From Prevotella sp. (GTDB taxonomy: Bacteria; Bacteroidota; Bacteroidia; Bacteroidales; Muribaculaceae): a stretch of 64,000 nucleotides of DNA. The notes beneath the pieces are model-generated. The model saw nothing but the letters and a program-made list of their open reading frames with translations. It did not search any database and was not told the origin of the DNA. A program made the translations under genes and the position numbers. Below, in pieces: positions 1-8,184 of the stretch. The stretch covers positions 953,393 through 1,017,392 of the forward strand of contig JAMPBN010000001.1 of NCBI GenBank assembly GCA_023666665.1, read 5' to 3'. The stretch's first letter is position 1; each line of letters begins with the position of its first letter.

Positions 1-45
1 TGACCTTTTTATTCTGCCGGTGTAAAAAATCCCTAATTTTTTATG

Positions 46-53
46 TACTTTTG
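46..53 (+). promoter_or_regulatory. -7 promoter box, near-leaderless start
   Basis: TACTTTTG matches the Bacteroidetes sigma-A -7 consensus TAnnTTTG. Only four bases separate it from the ATG at 58, so a transcript starting about 5-7 bases downstream would begin at or next to the start codon. No convincing -33 TTTG is visible upstream. Confidence 0.45.
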
Positions 54-57
54 CAAT

Positions 58-1263
58 ATGATTAAGCGCAAAAAGAAGATACTGTTTACGCTGACGGATT
101 TCAGCGTTGGCGGCGTTGAAAAGTCGCTGCTCTCGCTGCTGAAAGTGCTCCCCGCCGAGGATTATGACCTCCACGTGGCTATGCTTCGACGCGACCCCGG
201 TGAACTTATCGGCGAGGTTCCTCCCTATGTCACAGTGCATTGCATCGAGGCCTTTGCCAATCAGCCGGCGCTTGTTTCATATCCCAAACGGGAAATACCC
301 CGCCTGTTGCTGACTCTGCGCTGGCGTCGCGGCATCCCGGCGGCGTTTAATTATGTTATGTCGAAAATCGGCGGCAATCCGTATCAATACGATAAGTGGC
401 TGCTGCGCAATGATTCTCCCAAAAACGTTGACCGGGAGTTTGACCTGGTGGTTGACTATCCCGGCCCGCCCGGAGAGAGGCTGACTTATTATGCGATGCA
501 TCACGTCAACGCTCGCCATAGGGCAATTTTTCTGCACTTTGATTTGGGGTTTATAAAATGGCGGCGCAACGCGCTCCGCTCGTCCATCAGTCAGGTTGAC
601 AAGGTTTTCTGCGTTTCGGAAGCCACGAAGGCAGGCTTTTGCAGCCGCTTCCCCGAGTTTGCTTCAAAAGCCGTGATGGTGCATAATGTTGTTGACACCG
701 AGCAGATTAAAAAGCTGGCCGAAGCTTCGGCCGATTTTGCTCCCGAAGCTGATGCCATAAATACCGTTCAGGTTGGCCGGCTGAGCTATGAGAAAGGTCA
801 AGACCGCACCATTGAGTGCATTGCCCGGCTCAAAGACCGGGGCGTGAAAGCTGTGGCTCACTTTGTTGGCGACGGCGCGTATCGCGGTCAACTTGCGGCG
901 CTCGCCGAAAAACTCGGGGTGGGGGAGCAGTGCAGATTCTACGGCAATCAACCGAATCCGTATCCGTTTATGCGGCGGGCCGACGTGGTGGTTCAACCAT
1001 CGCGCCATGAGGGCTTTGGGCTGGTGACGGCCGAAGCTGTGGCTATCGGCATTCCGGTAGTGACAGCCGATTATTCCACTGCAGAGGAGCAACTCAAGGG
1101 AGTGGTAAATGCGCGGATTGTGCCGATGAACAGCTCGGCGGGCGATACGTCAGCGCTCTTTGCCGATGCCGTAATCGTCGCTGTCAAAACGCCTCGGACT
1201 GAGGGGGCGGAAATCTGCGGCGACGGTGCCGGGGAGTTTATCGCTTACCTAACTTCGCTTTGA
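58..1263 (+). CDS. GT4-family glycosyltransferase
   Basis: Predicted cytoplasmic GT-B glycosyltransferase of about 401 aa that transfers a sugar from an activated donor, probably during surface glycan assembly. The N-terminal half opens with a GVEKSL segment typical of GT4 enzymes. The C-terminal donor domain has VGRLSYEKGQD, GDGAYR and the E-x7-E motif EGFGLVTAE (E318 and E326). I chose ATG 58 over ATG 43 because the -7 promoter box lies between them. The 3' end overlaps the convergent flippase gene by 26 bp. Pairing with a flippase suggests capsule, O-antigen or exopolysaccharide work, but the acceptor cannot be read from the sequence. Confidence 0.85.
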   Translation: MIKRKKKILFTLTDFSVGGVEKSLLSLLKVLPAEDYDLHVAMLRRDPGELIGEVPPYVTVHCIEAFANQPALVSYPKREIPRLLLTLRWRRGIPAAFNYVMSKIGGNPYQYDKWLLRNDSPKNVDREFDLVVDYPGPPGERLTYYAMHHVNARHRAIFLHFDLGFIKWRRNALRSSISQVDKVFCVSEATKAGFCSRFPEFASKAVMVHNVVDTEQIKKLAEASADFAPEADAINTVQVGRLSYEKGQDRTIECIARLKDRGVKAVAHFVGDGAYRGQLAALAEKLGVGEQCRFYGNQPNPYPFMRRADVVVQPSRHEGFGLVTAEAVAIGIPVVTADYSTAEEQLKGVVNARIVPMNSSAGDTSALFADAVIVAVKTPRTEGAEICGDGAGEFIAYLTSL

Positions 1264-2770
1264 CAGCGTTTATGAGCGAGGCTTTCTCCTCGCGGTTGAG
1301 AGCCGTAAGCCACGCGGCGGCAATCACGCAGACGGCGCTGATTGCAACGTTGGCAATGAAGCTGAGGAGATTTGTTGAGGGCAGGAAGTGAAGCGCCAAG
1401 AGCGGAACCGGCAGGGCGGCGCAAGTGGTTATGGCAGCAGGCAGAATCACTGACTTCAGGAAGCGCACAGCGGAGTAGCCGAGTTGCAGGTGGCAGAAAT
1501 AGAAGCGCACAATGCCGGCAATGAGAAGTATGGCGACCGACACGAGGTAGAGCGCCTGGGGGGGAGCGCCAAGCTTGAACACCATATAGCTGACCGGAAT
1601 AATCAGGAAGATAACGGCGCTCTCCCAGATGGAGTTGCGGCGTATGTTGCCGGTCGCGGCGAGCGAGTTCATCAAGGGGGTGTCAAACAGCGTGTTGACC
1701 AGGCTTTCAAACAGTGTGAAAACCAGGAAAATCGCAGTGTAAGGAGGAACGTCGCCGAGCCATAAACCCAACAGAAAGTTGACGTTGAGCGAAATGGGGA
1801 GCGCCAAAACCAACAGCAGCAGGTAGGAGTATTTCAGCCCGTAGAATGTGAGCGTCTGCATTTGGTTGAGTTCTCCGGCGGCATAATATTTGGTGATTTG
1901 CGGGCTTACGGCCAAGGTCATATTCTGCACAAAGCCCATCACGGCAGATTTTACCTGGGTGGCAATTGCCTGGGCGGCGTTTATTGCCGGGCCGAACACT
2001 ACGTTGAGCAACACGTTGGAGCCGTGGGTCTTAAGTATCCACCCCAACGACATCAGCATATTCCATCCGGCGAAAGAGGCCATTTCGCGAATCAGCTTCC
2101 TGTCAATGAAGAGGTGGTAGCGGCACTCTTGGAAGTTAATGCGGCAGTAGAAGCCGTAGATTAATCGTATGATGAGCTGCGAAAGGAAAATAAGCGCGGC
2201 ATAAATTATGAGTTTGCCACCCGCAAAAATGGTCAGGGCGAAGGCGATGCCGATTTTAAACGCCGCCTCAAGCAGCGAAATCCAGGCATACACGTGCATA
2301 TGTTCGTGAGCGATAATCAGCGAATTGTATGGCACCTGTATTATGTTGATAAACAGCGTGAAAATTGAAAACTGCAGCACGATGTTTGCCGCAGTCATCT
2401 GCCCCGGCGGTATGTTCATATAACTGTTGAGAAACCATACTCCGGCGGTTTCGCAAAGCAGAGCTATGGCTATTGCCAGCCCGAGATGAATGCTGATTGC
2501 CGTGCAAAAGACTTCGTTGAGCCGCGTCAGGTTGTTGCGCCCAAGTTCAAACGTCAGGAAGCGCTGGGTGCTGCCAATCATTGAGTTGCTGATGAAGGTG
2601 AACACCGTTACCAGGCCGCCCACGGCGCTGTAAACGCCGAAGTCGCTGACTCCGAGCTGCTCAAGCACTACCCTGGTGACATAGAGATTCACCAGAATGA
2701 CAATAATCATTCTGAAATAGAGGTAGAGCGTGTTGCGAGCCACGCGCTTATTGTTATCGGCAAACGACAT
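1238..2770 (-). CDS. Polysaccharide/oligosaccharide flippase (Wzx/MOP type)
   Basis: Inner-membrane protein of 510 aa with about 12-14 hydrophobic helices, the layout of the MOP-superfamily polysaccharide exporters that flip lipid-linked repeat units. The start SFADNNKRVARNTLYLYFRM, with a cytoplasmic basic stretch followed by the first helix, is typical of Bacteroidetes flippases. It is convergent with the GT4 gene and their coding ends overlap. It diverges from the GH109 gene. No clear TAnnTTTG box was found upstream. The transported substrate is unknown. Confidence 0.8.
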   Translation of the reverse strand: MSFADNNKRVARNTLYLYFRMIIVILVNLYVTRVVLEQLGVSDFGVYSAVGGLVTVFTFISNSMIGSTQRFLTFELGRNNLTRLNEVFCTAISIHLGLAIAIALLCETAGVWFLNSYMNIPPGQMTAANIVLQFSIFTLFINIIQVPYNSLIIAHEHMHVYAWISLLEAAFKIGIAFALTIFAGGKLIIYAALIFLSQLIIRLIYGFYCRINFQECRYHLFIDRKLIREMASFAGWNMLMSLGWILKTHGSNVLLNVVFGPAINAAQAIATQVKSAVMGFVQNMTLAVSPQITKYYAAGELNQMQTLTFYGLKYSYLLLLVLALPISLNVNFLLGLWLGDVPPYTAIFLVFTLFESLVNTLFDTPLMNSLAATGNIRRNSIWESAVIFLIIPVSYMVFKLGAPPQALYLVSVAILLIAGIVRFYFCHLQLGYSAVRFLKSVILPAAITTCAALPVPLLALHFLPSTNLLSFIANVAISAVCVIAAAWLTALNREEKASLINAVKAKLGKR

Positions 2771-2819
2771 ATGCGGTTATCTTCCTAAAATGTTAACGCA
2801 CGCCCATGTTTCTTTAGTA

Positions 2820-2851
2820 TTTGGAAATGTTGAAGTTTTTTTGTAATTTTG
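2820..2851 (+). promoter_or_regulatory. Promoter of the GH109 operon
   Basis: TTTG at 2820-2823 and TAATTTTG at 2844-2851, separated by 20 bases, match the Bacteroidetes sigma-A pattern. The start codon is 48 bases downstream. No second promoter is visible before the following three genes. Confidence 0.65.
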
Positions 2852-2898
2852 TGGCATAAATTCATCAAACAAAAAAATCATAGTAAACCTTAATTATC

Positions 2899-4548
2899 AT
2901 GAAGAAAATGCAGAAGTTTGCAGCCGTAGCTATGGCCGGGCTTATGATGTGTGGCGCATTTGCCGCCTCCGCTCAATCTCTTTCTCCTTCAACAACTTGG
3001 AAATGGGACAAGGGTACCATCGTGGTCGACACTCCCGAACGCCCAGCTGATCAGCAAGACGTTATCGGTCTCACCGTACCCAAAATGGACAAGGTGCGCG
3101 TGGCTTTCGTTGGACTCGGAATGCGCGGCCCCGGCGCAGTTGCCCGCTTTACTTACATCCCCGGCGTTGAAATCGTGGCTCTCTGCGACTACGAACCCAA
3201 ACGCGCCGAAGCTTGCCAGAAATACCTCAAAGAGGCAGGCCTGATGCCTGCCGACATCTATTCCGGCGAAAAGGGCTACGAAGAACTCTGCAAGCGCGAC
3301 GATATTGACCTTGTTTACGTTGCCACCGACTGGGATCACCACTTCCCGGTAGCAAAATGCGCCCTCGAAAACGGCAAAAACACCGCCATCGAAGTTCCCT
3401 CAGCAATGAACCTCGAGCAGTGCTGGGAACTCATTGACCTCAGTGAAAAGAACCGCAAGCACTGTATGATTCTTGAAAACTGCTGCTACGACTGGTTTGA
3501 ACTCGATGCTCTCAATATGGCTCAGCACGGTGTGTTTGGCGAAGTGCTCCGCGCCCAGGGTGCTTACATCCACAACCTCGACGACTTCTGGGGCTACTAC
3601 TGGAGCAACCCCGAAAACGACCCCGAGAAGCTCGGTTGGCGTATGAAGTATAATATGGAAAATCGCGGCGACGTTTACGCTACCCACGGCCTTGGCCCGG
3701 TTGCTCAGGTTATGGACATTCACCGCGGTGACCGCTTCACCACCCTCACCGCTATGGACACCAAGAGCGTTCACGGCAAGGAGTATGTTGAAAAGAAAAC
3801 CGGCAAGGCTTGCCCCGAATACCGCAACGGCGACCACACCACCACTCTGATGCGTACCGCCAACGGCAAAGTGGTTGAGATTCAGCACAACGTAATGAAC
3901 CCCCAGCCCTACAACCGTCTGTATCAGCTCACCGGTACCCGCGGCTTCGCCAACAAGTATCCTATTGAAGGCATCGCAGTTGACGCCAAGCAGCTCCAAG
4001 CCGCCGGCCACGCTCCCAAGGTTGACAACCTCAACTCTCACTCATTTATGCCTCAGGAGGAAATGAACGCCCTGCGCGAGCAGTATCGCCACCCCATTAT
4101 CAAGAAATATGGCGAAATGGCTTCCAAGGTAGGCGGTCATGGCGGTATGGACTTCTTCATGGATGCCCGTATGGTTTACTGCCTGCAAAACGGCCTGCCC
4201 CTGGATATGGACGTTTATGACCTGGCTGAATGGTGCTGCCTTGCCGAGCTTGGCTCCCTGTCGATGGACAACAACAGCGCTGCCGTAGCATTCCCCGACT
4301 TCACCCGCGGCCACTGGCAGGACGTTAAGGGCTACAACCACGCTTGGGCTTCCGCCGAAGACGAAGCCGCTGCCGAAGCCACCGCTCAGGCTTTCACCGA
4401 CAAGCAGAAGAAAGTGGTTGCCGACAATAAACTTTGGGATCTTTACGATGCCGTAAAGAAAGCCGAAGGCAAAGACAAAGCCAAAGCCGAAAAAGCCTAC
4501 AACAAGGCTAAAGCCAAAGCCCAAAAGCAACTGGCCGCCGCCAAGTAA
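2899..4548 (+). CDS. GH109-type NAD-dependent glycosidase (Gfo/Idh/MocA fold)
   Basis: Secreted 549-aa protein. Residues 1-25 form a signal peptide ending in SAQS. It has a Rossmann dinucleotide motif GLGMRG (72-77) and the block THGLGPVAQ around H263, which is diagnostic for GH109. Characterised GH109 enzymes remove terminal alpha-GalNAc by an NAD-assisted oxidation-elimination mechanism, as on mucin O-glycans or blood group A. Typical members are about 450 aa. This one has an extra C-terminal tail of about 50 residues rich in Lys and Ala, probably helical. It heads a run of same-strand genes. A lactate- or sugar-dehydrogenase-like role cannot be excluded, but the GH109 signature is strong. 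Confidence 0.8.
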   Translation: MKKMQKFAAVAMAGLMMCGAFAASAQSLSPSTTWKWDKGTIVVDTPERPADQQDVIGLTVPKMDKVRVAFVGLGMRGPGAVARFTYIPGVEIVALCDYEPKRAEACQKYLKEAGLMPADIYSGEKGYEELCKRDDIDLVYVATDWDHHFPVAKCALENGKNTAIEVPSAMNLEQCWELIDLSEKNRKHCMILENCCYDWFELDALNMAQHGVFGEVLRAQGAYIHNLDDFWGYYWSNPENDPEKLGWRMKYNMENRGDVYATHGLGPVAQVMDIHRGDRFTTLTAMDTKSVHGKEYVEKKTGKACPEYRNGDHTTTLMRTANGKVVEIQHNVMNPQPYNRLYQLTGTRGFANKYPIEGIAVDAKQLQAAGHAPKVDNLNSHSFMPQEEMNALREQYRHPIIKKYGEMASKVGGHGGMDFFMDARMVYCLQNGLPLDMDVYDLAEWCCLAELGSLSMDNNSAAVAFPDFTRGHWQDVKGYNHAWASAEDEAAAEATAQAFTDKQKKVVADNKLWDLYDAVKKAEGKDKAKAEKAYNKAKAKAQKQLAAAK

Positions 4549-4579
4549 TTACTAATTACCAATTACTAATTACGAATCA
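4546..4579 (+). repeat. Heptamer array, TAATTAC family, GH109-VTC junction
   Basis: Four consecutive 7-bp units of TAATTAC type (one has C for the first T) plus a decayed fifth. The first TAA is the stop codon of the GH109 gene. The word contains a stop codon, so three units close all reading frames. The array fills nearly the whole 39-bp gap before the next gene. Confidence 0.8.
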
Positions 4580-4587
4580 AATTAAGG

Positions 4588-5349
4588 TTGCTCCAACAAC
4601 TTCTTGACTCTTATCGCTCAGTGTCGCTCGAGCAGATGGGCAAGGTTAAGCTCATGAACCGCGTCGACACAAAGTTTGTCACCACCCTCGACAAACTTGA
4701 GCAACTACTGCAAATGGCATCTGACCGCTACTCAATCCAAGAGATTGAGGGGCGGCAGATGATGCCATATACCACTCTCTATTTCGACACCCCGGTGTGT
4801 GAAATGTTTGCCGAGCACCAGCGCGGCAAAAAAGCACGCCAAAAAATCCGCATCCGCCGCTACGAAAGTTCCGGCATCGCTTTTCTCGAGGTCAAGCGCA
4901 AAAACAACAAAGGCCGCACCGATAAAAAGCGCATGCAGGTGGGCGAACATACCCCCGACCTTGACTGCGAACAGTATCGCACATTCCTCATTCAGAAGTC
5001 GCGCTATGGCGCGCAACGGCTTCTCCCCCAACTCTCCAACGCATTTCATCGCATCACTTTGGTAAATGATGCCATGACCGAACGCCTCACCATTGACCTC
5101 GACCTCCGCTTCCACAACGAGCAGACCGGCCAAGATGCCAATATGGGGCCGCTGGTAATCATTGAAGTGAAGCGCGATGGCCTGACTTATTCACCCATTC
5201 TCGCCATGCTCAAGCAATTGCGAATCCATCAAAGCGGGTTCTCAAAATATTGCATCGGCATGTCGCTGACCAACCCAAACCTTAAATCAAACCGTTTCAA
5301 GGAGCGCCTGCGCTACGTCTCCAAACTCGCTGCAATTACTAATTGCTAA
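4588..5349 (+). CDS. VTC-domain protein (polyphosphate polymerase-like)
   Basis: A 253-aa cytoplasmic protein of the CYTH/VTC superfamily. Basic and acidic tunnel residues are visible in KLMNRVDTKF, KIRIRRYES, FLEVKRKNNKGR, LTIDLDLRF and IIEVKRDG, the pattern of the yeast VTC catalytic core that makes or binds polyphosphate. The first usable codon is TTG at 4588, directly after AAGG. Relatives also begin with a similar LL-rich stretch before the KLMNRVDTKF motif, which supports this start over ATG 4636. The last codons lie inside the next heptamer array, so the C-terminal ITNC is repeat-encoded. The neighbouring DUF4956 membrane protein is a recurrent partner of VTC-domain proteins. The enzyme activity is inferred. 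Confidence 0.8.
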   Translation: MLQQLLDSYRSVSLEQMGKVKLMNRVDTKFVTTLDKLEQLLQMASDRYSIQEIEGRQMMPYTTLYFDTPVCEMFAEHQRGKKARQKIRIRRYESSGIAFLEVKRKNNKGRTDKKRMQVGEHTPDLDCEQYRTFLIQKSRYGAQRLLPQLSNAFHRITLVNDAMTERLTIDLDLRFHNEQTGQDANMGPLVIIEVKRDGLTYSPILAMLKQLRIHQSGFSKYCIGMSLTNPNLKSNRFKERLRYVSKLAAITNC

Positions 5350-5396
5350 TTCCTATTTATTATTACTAATTACTAATTGCTAATTACTTATTAACT
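5334..5396 (+). repeat. Heptamer array, ATTACTA family, VTC-DUF4956 junction
   Basis: About nine 7-bp units of an ATTACTA/ATTGCTA word, a rotation of the TAATTAC unit in the previous junction. The array starts inside the last codons of the VTC gene, supplies its TAA stop at 5347 and ends three bases before the next ATG at 5400. Confidence 0.85.
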
Positions 5397-5399
5397 AAA

Positions 5400-6098
5400 A
5401 TGGAAGAACTGAACGACCCGATTGTTGCCTCGAGCCATCACAACTCTCTCTGGCACCTGATTGACCCCGCCGGCTTCAATGCCGTTGATACCCTTGAGCT
5501 GCTCATCCGCTTCGCTTTCAATGCGATAGTGGTGATGTGCATTATTCACCTGCTCTACTACCCCAAGAGCCGCCGCAAAGACTACTATTTCACTTTCTCG
5601 CTGATTTCGGTGAGCATTTTCTTCCTCATCTTCCTGCTTGGCGGTGCAAAAATCAAAGTGGGTTTTGCCCTCGGCCTATTCGCAATTTTCGGCATCATAA
5701 GATATAGAACCGAGTCAATGCCGGTGCGTGAAATGACCTACCTCTTTGTCATTATCGCCATTTCCGTAATTAACGCTATGGCTACCCACTTGGTCGAAGC
5801 TATGATTGCCAACGTGCTGTTTATCGGCTGGATATGGCTCTGCGAATCAACCAAATGGATTAAGCACGTGGCCTGCAAGCTGGTGCTCTACGACCGTCCC
5901 GAACTTACCGCCCCCGCCCGCTACGACGAGATGCTCGAAGACCTGCGTAATCGTACCGGTCTAACCATTGAGCGCATCGAGGTCGGCCACATAGACTACC
6001 TGCGCGACACCGCCATGCTCAAGGTTTACTACATACCCGCCGACCCGCGCGAAAACACCGTAGATAGTCTTGTCAAGTTTCCCAAGCCGGGGCAGTGA
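5400..6098 (+). CDS. DUF4956 integral membrane protein
   Basis: A 232-aa protein with about four hydrophobic helices between residues 30 and 155 (LLIRFAFNAIVVMCIIHLLY; a segment from ISVSIFFLIF; ALGLFAIFGIIRYRTESM; a segment after TYLFVIIAISVIN). The FGIIRYRTESMPVREMTYLF stretch is the family hallmark. A soluble domain follows, after about residue 165. DUF4956 proteins are commonly encoded beside VTC-domain proteins, so the pair may form a membrane-linked polyphosphate system; this is inference from context. The stop codon begins another heptamer array. Confidence 0.8.
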   Translation: MEELNDPIVASSHHNSLWHLIDPAGFNAVDTLELLIRFAFNAIVVMCIIHLLYYPKSRRKDYYFTFSLISVSIFFLIFLLGGAKIKVGFALGLFAIFGIIRYRTESMPVREMTYLFVIIAISVINAMATHLVEAMIANVLFIGWIWLCESTKWIKHVACKLVLYDRPELTAPARYDEMLEDLRNRTGLTIERIEVGHIDYLRDTAMLKVYYIPADPRENTVDSLVKFPKPGQ

Positions 6099-6130
6099 TG
6101 CGAAATGTGATATGTGTAATGTGAGATGTG
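6096..6130 (+). repeat. Heptamer array, TAATGTG family, DUF4956-DUF2490 junction
   Basis: Five degenerate 7-bp units (TGATGCG first, then variants of TAATGTG). The first three bases are the TGA stop of the DUF4956 gene, and the array runs up to the ATG at 6132. The repeat also creates the upstream ATG at 6126. Confidence 0.8.
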
Positions 6131-6131
6131 T

Positions 6132-6881
6132 ATGAAACTTAAATCTCTTATCCTTGCTCTTTTTTCTATTATCTGCGTAAACGCGAGTGCGCAGACGCTG
6201 CTCGGCGGCGCAGAGTTCTCGGCCAAGCTTCCCAAGAACTTCTCGGTGGAGGCCGGGGCGGAATATCGCTCGGCCGATTGGGTGAAGCACTCCTCGCAGT
6301 GGAGTGTGGATGCCTCGGTGGGCTACAAGCCGCTGAATTGGCTCAAGGTAGCCGTCGGCTATAAGTTTATTCAGGAATGGGAACCCTCCGGCGCAACCTC
6401 CAAAAAGGGAAAGGAATACGGCGATTACTGGAACAACAAACATCGCGTAAGCGTCGGCGCAACCGGCTCATTGAAGCTGAAAAAGTTCACGCTGAGTCTG
6501 CGCGAGCGCTATCAGTACACATATCGCCCCTCGCACATAATTCCGTTTCTCGACAAGGAAGATGGCAACCGCACAATCAACGCCAAGAGCAGCCACATTT
6601 TGCGCTCGCGCCTGCAAGCCTCCTACAAGCCGAAGAAGAAAAGTCCTTGGGAGCCATACGTCAGTGTTGAGCTCTACACGATGCTCAGCGACGTTAACCA
6701 CACTGAAAACACCACCGAGGGCGCAAAGTTCTACGACAAGTTCCGCGCCACGGCCGGCTGCGAATACAAAATTAACAAGCACAACGCCCTGGAACTCTTC
6801 TACCGCTACACCTGCTCCGTAGACCCCGACGAAAACGACTCCCCCCACACTATAGGCCTGGTCTACTCATTCTCCCTCTAA
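6132..6881 (+). CDS. DUF2490 outer-membrane beta-barrel protein
   Basis: A 249-aa secreted protein. The signal peptide KLKSLILALFSIICVNASAQ is followed by alternating amphipathic strands (SVEAGAEYR, WLKVAVGYKFI, FTLSLRERYQYTYRP) and ends in the aromatic-terminated strand TIGLVYSFSL, as expected for a small outer-membrane barrel. The DUF2490 segment with RERYQYTYRP is recognisable. ATG 6132 is preferred over 6126 because it opens the signal peptide directly and 6126 lies in the repeat. It is the last gene of the GH109-VTC-DUF4956 run, which ends at the strong hairpin at 6946. The function is unknown. Confidence 0.75.
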   Translation: MKLKSLILALFSIICVNASAQTLLGGAEFSAKLPKNFSVEAGAEYRSADWVKHSSQWSVDASVGYKPLNWLKVAVGYKFIQEWEPSGATSKKGKEYGDYWNNKHRVSVGATGSLKLKKFTLSLRERYQYTYRPSHIIPFLDKEDGNRTINAKSSHILRSRLQASYKPKKKSPWEPYVSVELYTMLSDVNHTENTTEGAKFYDKFRATAGCEYKINKHNALELFYRYTCSVDPDENDSPHTIGLVYSFSL

Positions 6882-6927
6882 CCGCCCAATTTATTCTTTG
6901 CGGTCAAGGAACTTCATAATTATTTTT

Positions 6928-6940
6928 GATTACCAATAAG
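6928..6940 (+). repeat. 13-bp motif shared with the 38.1 kb element
   Basis: GATTACCAATAAG occurs here just before a GGAC-TTTT-GTCC hairpin. Its exact reverse complement occurs at 38157-38169, also next to a GGAC/GTCC hairpin. The two loci therefore share a composite element rather than only a generic terminator stem. Confidence 0.6.
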
Positions 6941-6945
6941 GGCAT

Positions 6946-6980
6946 AAAAAAGCGGCGGACTTTTGTCCGCCGCTTTTTTT
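6946..6980. terminator. Bidirectional intrinsic terminator
   Basis: Stem of GCGGCGGAC paired with GTCCGCCGC around a TTTT loop, with A-run and T-run on opposite sides (stem extends into A6/T7). It lies between the convergent DUF2490 and gapA genes and can terminate both. Confidence 0.9.
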
Positions 6981-7002
6981 ATTTTTAATCCGTGTGGGGG
7001 GA

Positions 7003-8016
<1,014 letters not shown>

Positions 8017-8077
8017 TTAAGTAGTTATAAATTAGGGTTATGAAATTTTATTGTTTTTGCTTGAATTTCAGCACCCG

Positions 8078-8108
8078 CAAAGTTACGAATTTATTCAGTA
8101 TGAGCAAA
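8078..8108 (-). promoter_or_regulatory. gapA promoter
   Basis: On the minus strand, TAACTTTG (8078-8085) is preceded by TTTG (8105-8108) with a 19-base spacer, close to the sigma-A consensus. The leader to the ATG is about 60 bases. Confidence 0.75.
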
Positions 8109-8130
8109 ATTTTTAAGATTTTTTTTGCAA

Positions 8131-8160
8131 AACGGGCGCGACCCTGAGGCCGCGCCCGTT
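8131..8160 (-). terminator. Terminator of the M60 peptidase gene
   Basis: Ten-base stem AACGGGCGCG / CGCGCCCGTT around a 10-base loop, followed by a short T-run when read on the minus strand. It sits 25 bases past the M60 stop codon and immediately upstream of the gapA promoter. Confidence 0.7.
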
Positions 8161-8184
8161 GAGGTTATGCTTTAGCCGTGTGGC

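Noticed and set aside
1-42. End of an upstream gene (TGA at position 1)
   Set aside because: A single stop triplet at the window edge is no evidence without the preceding sequence.
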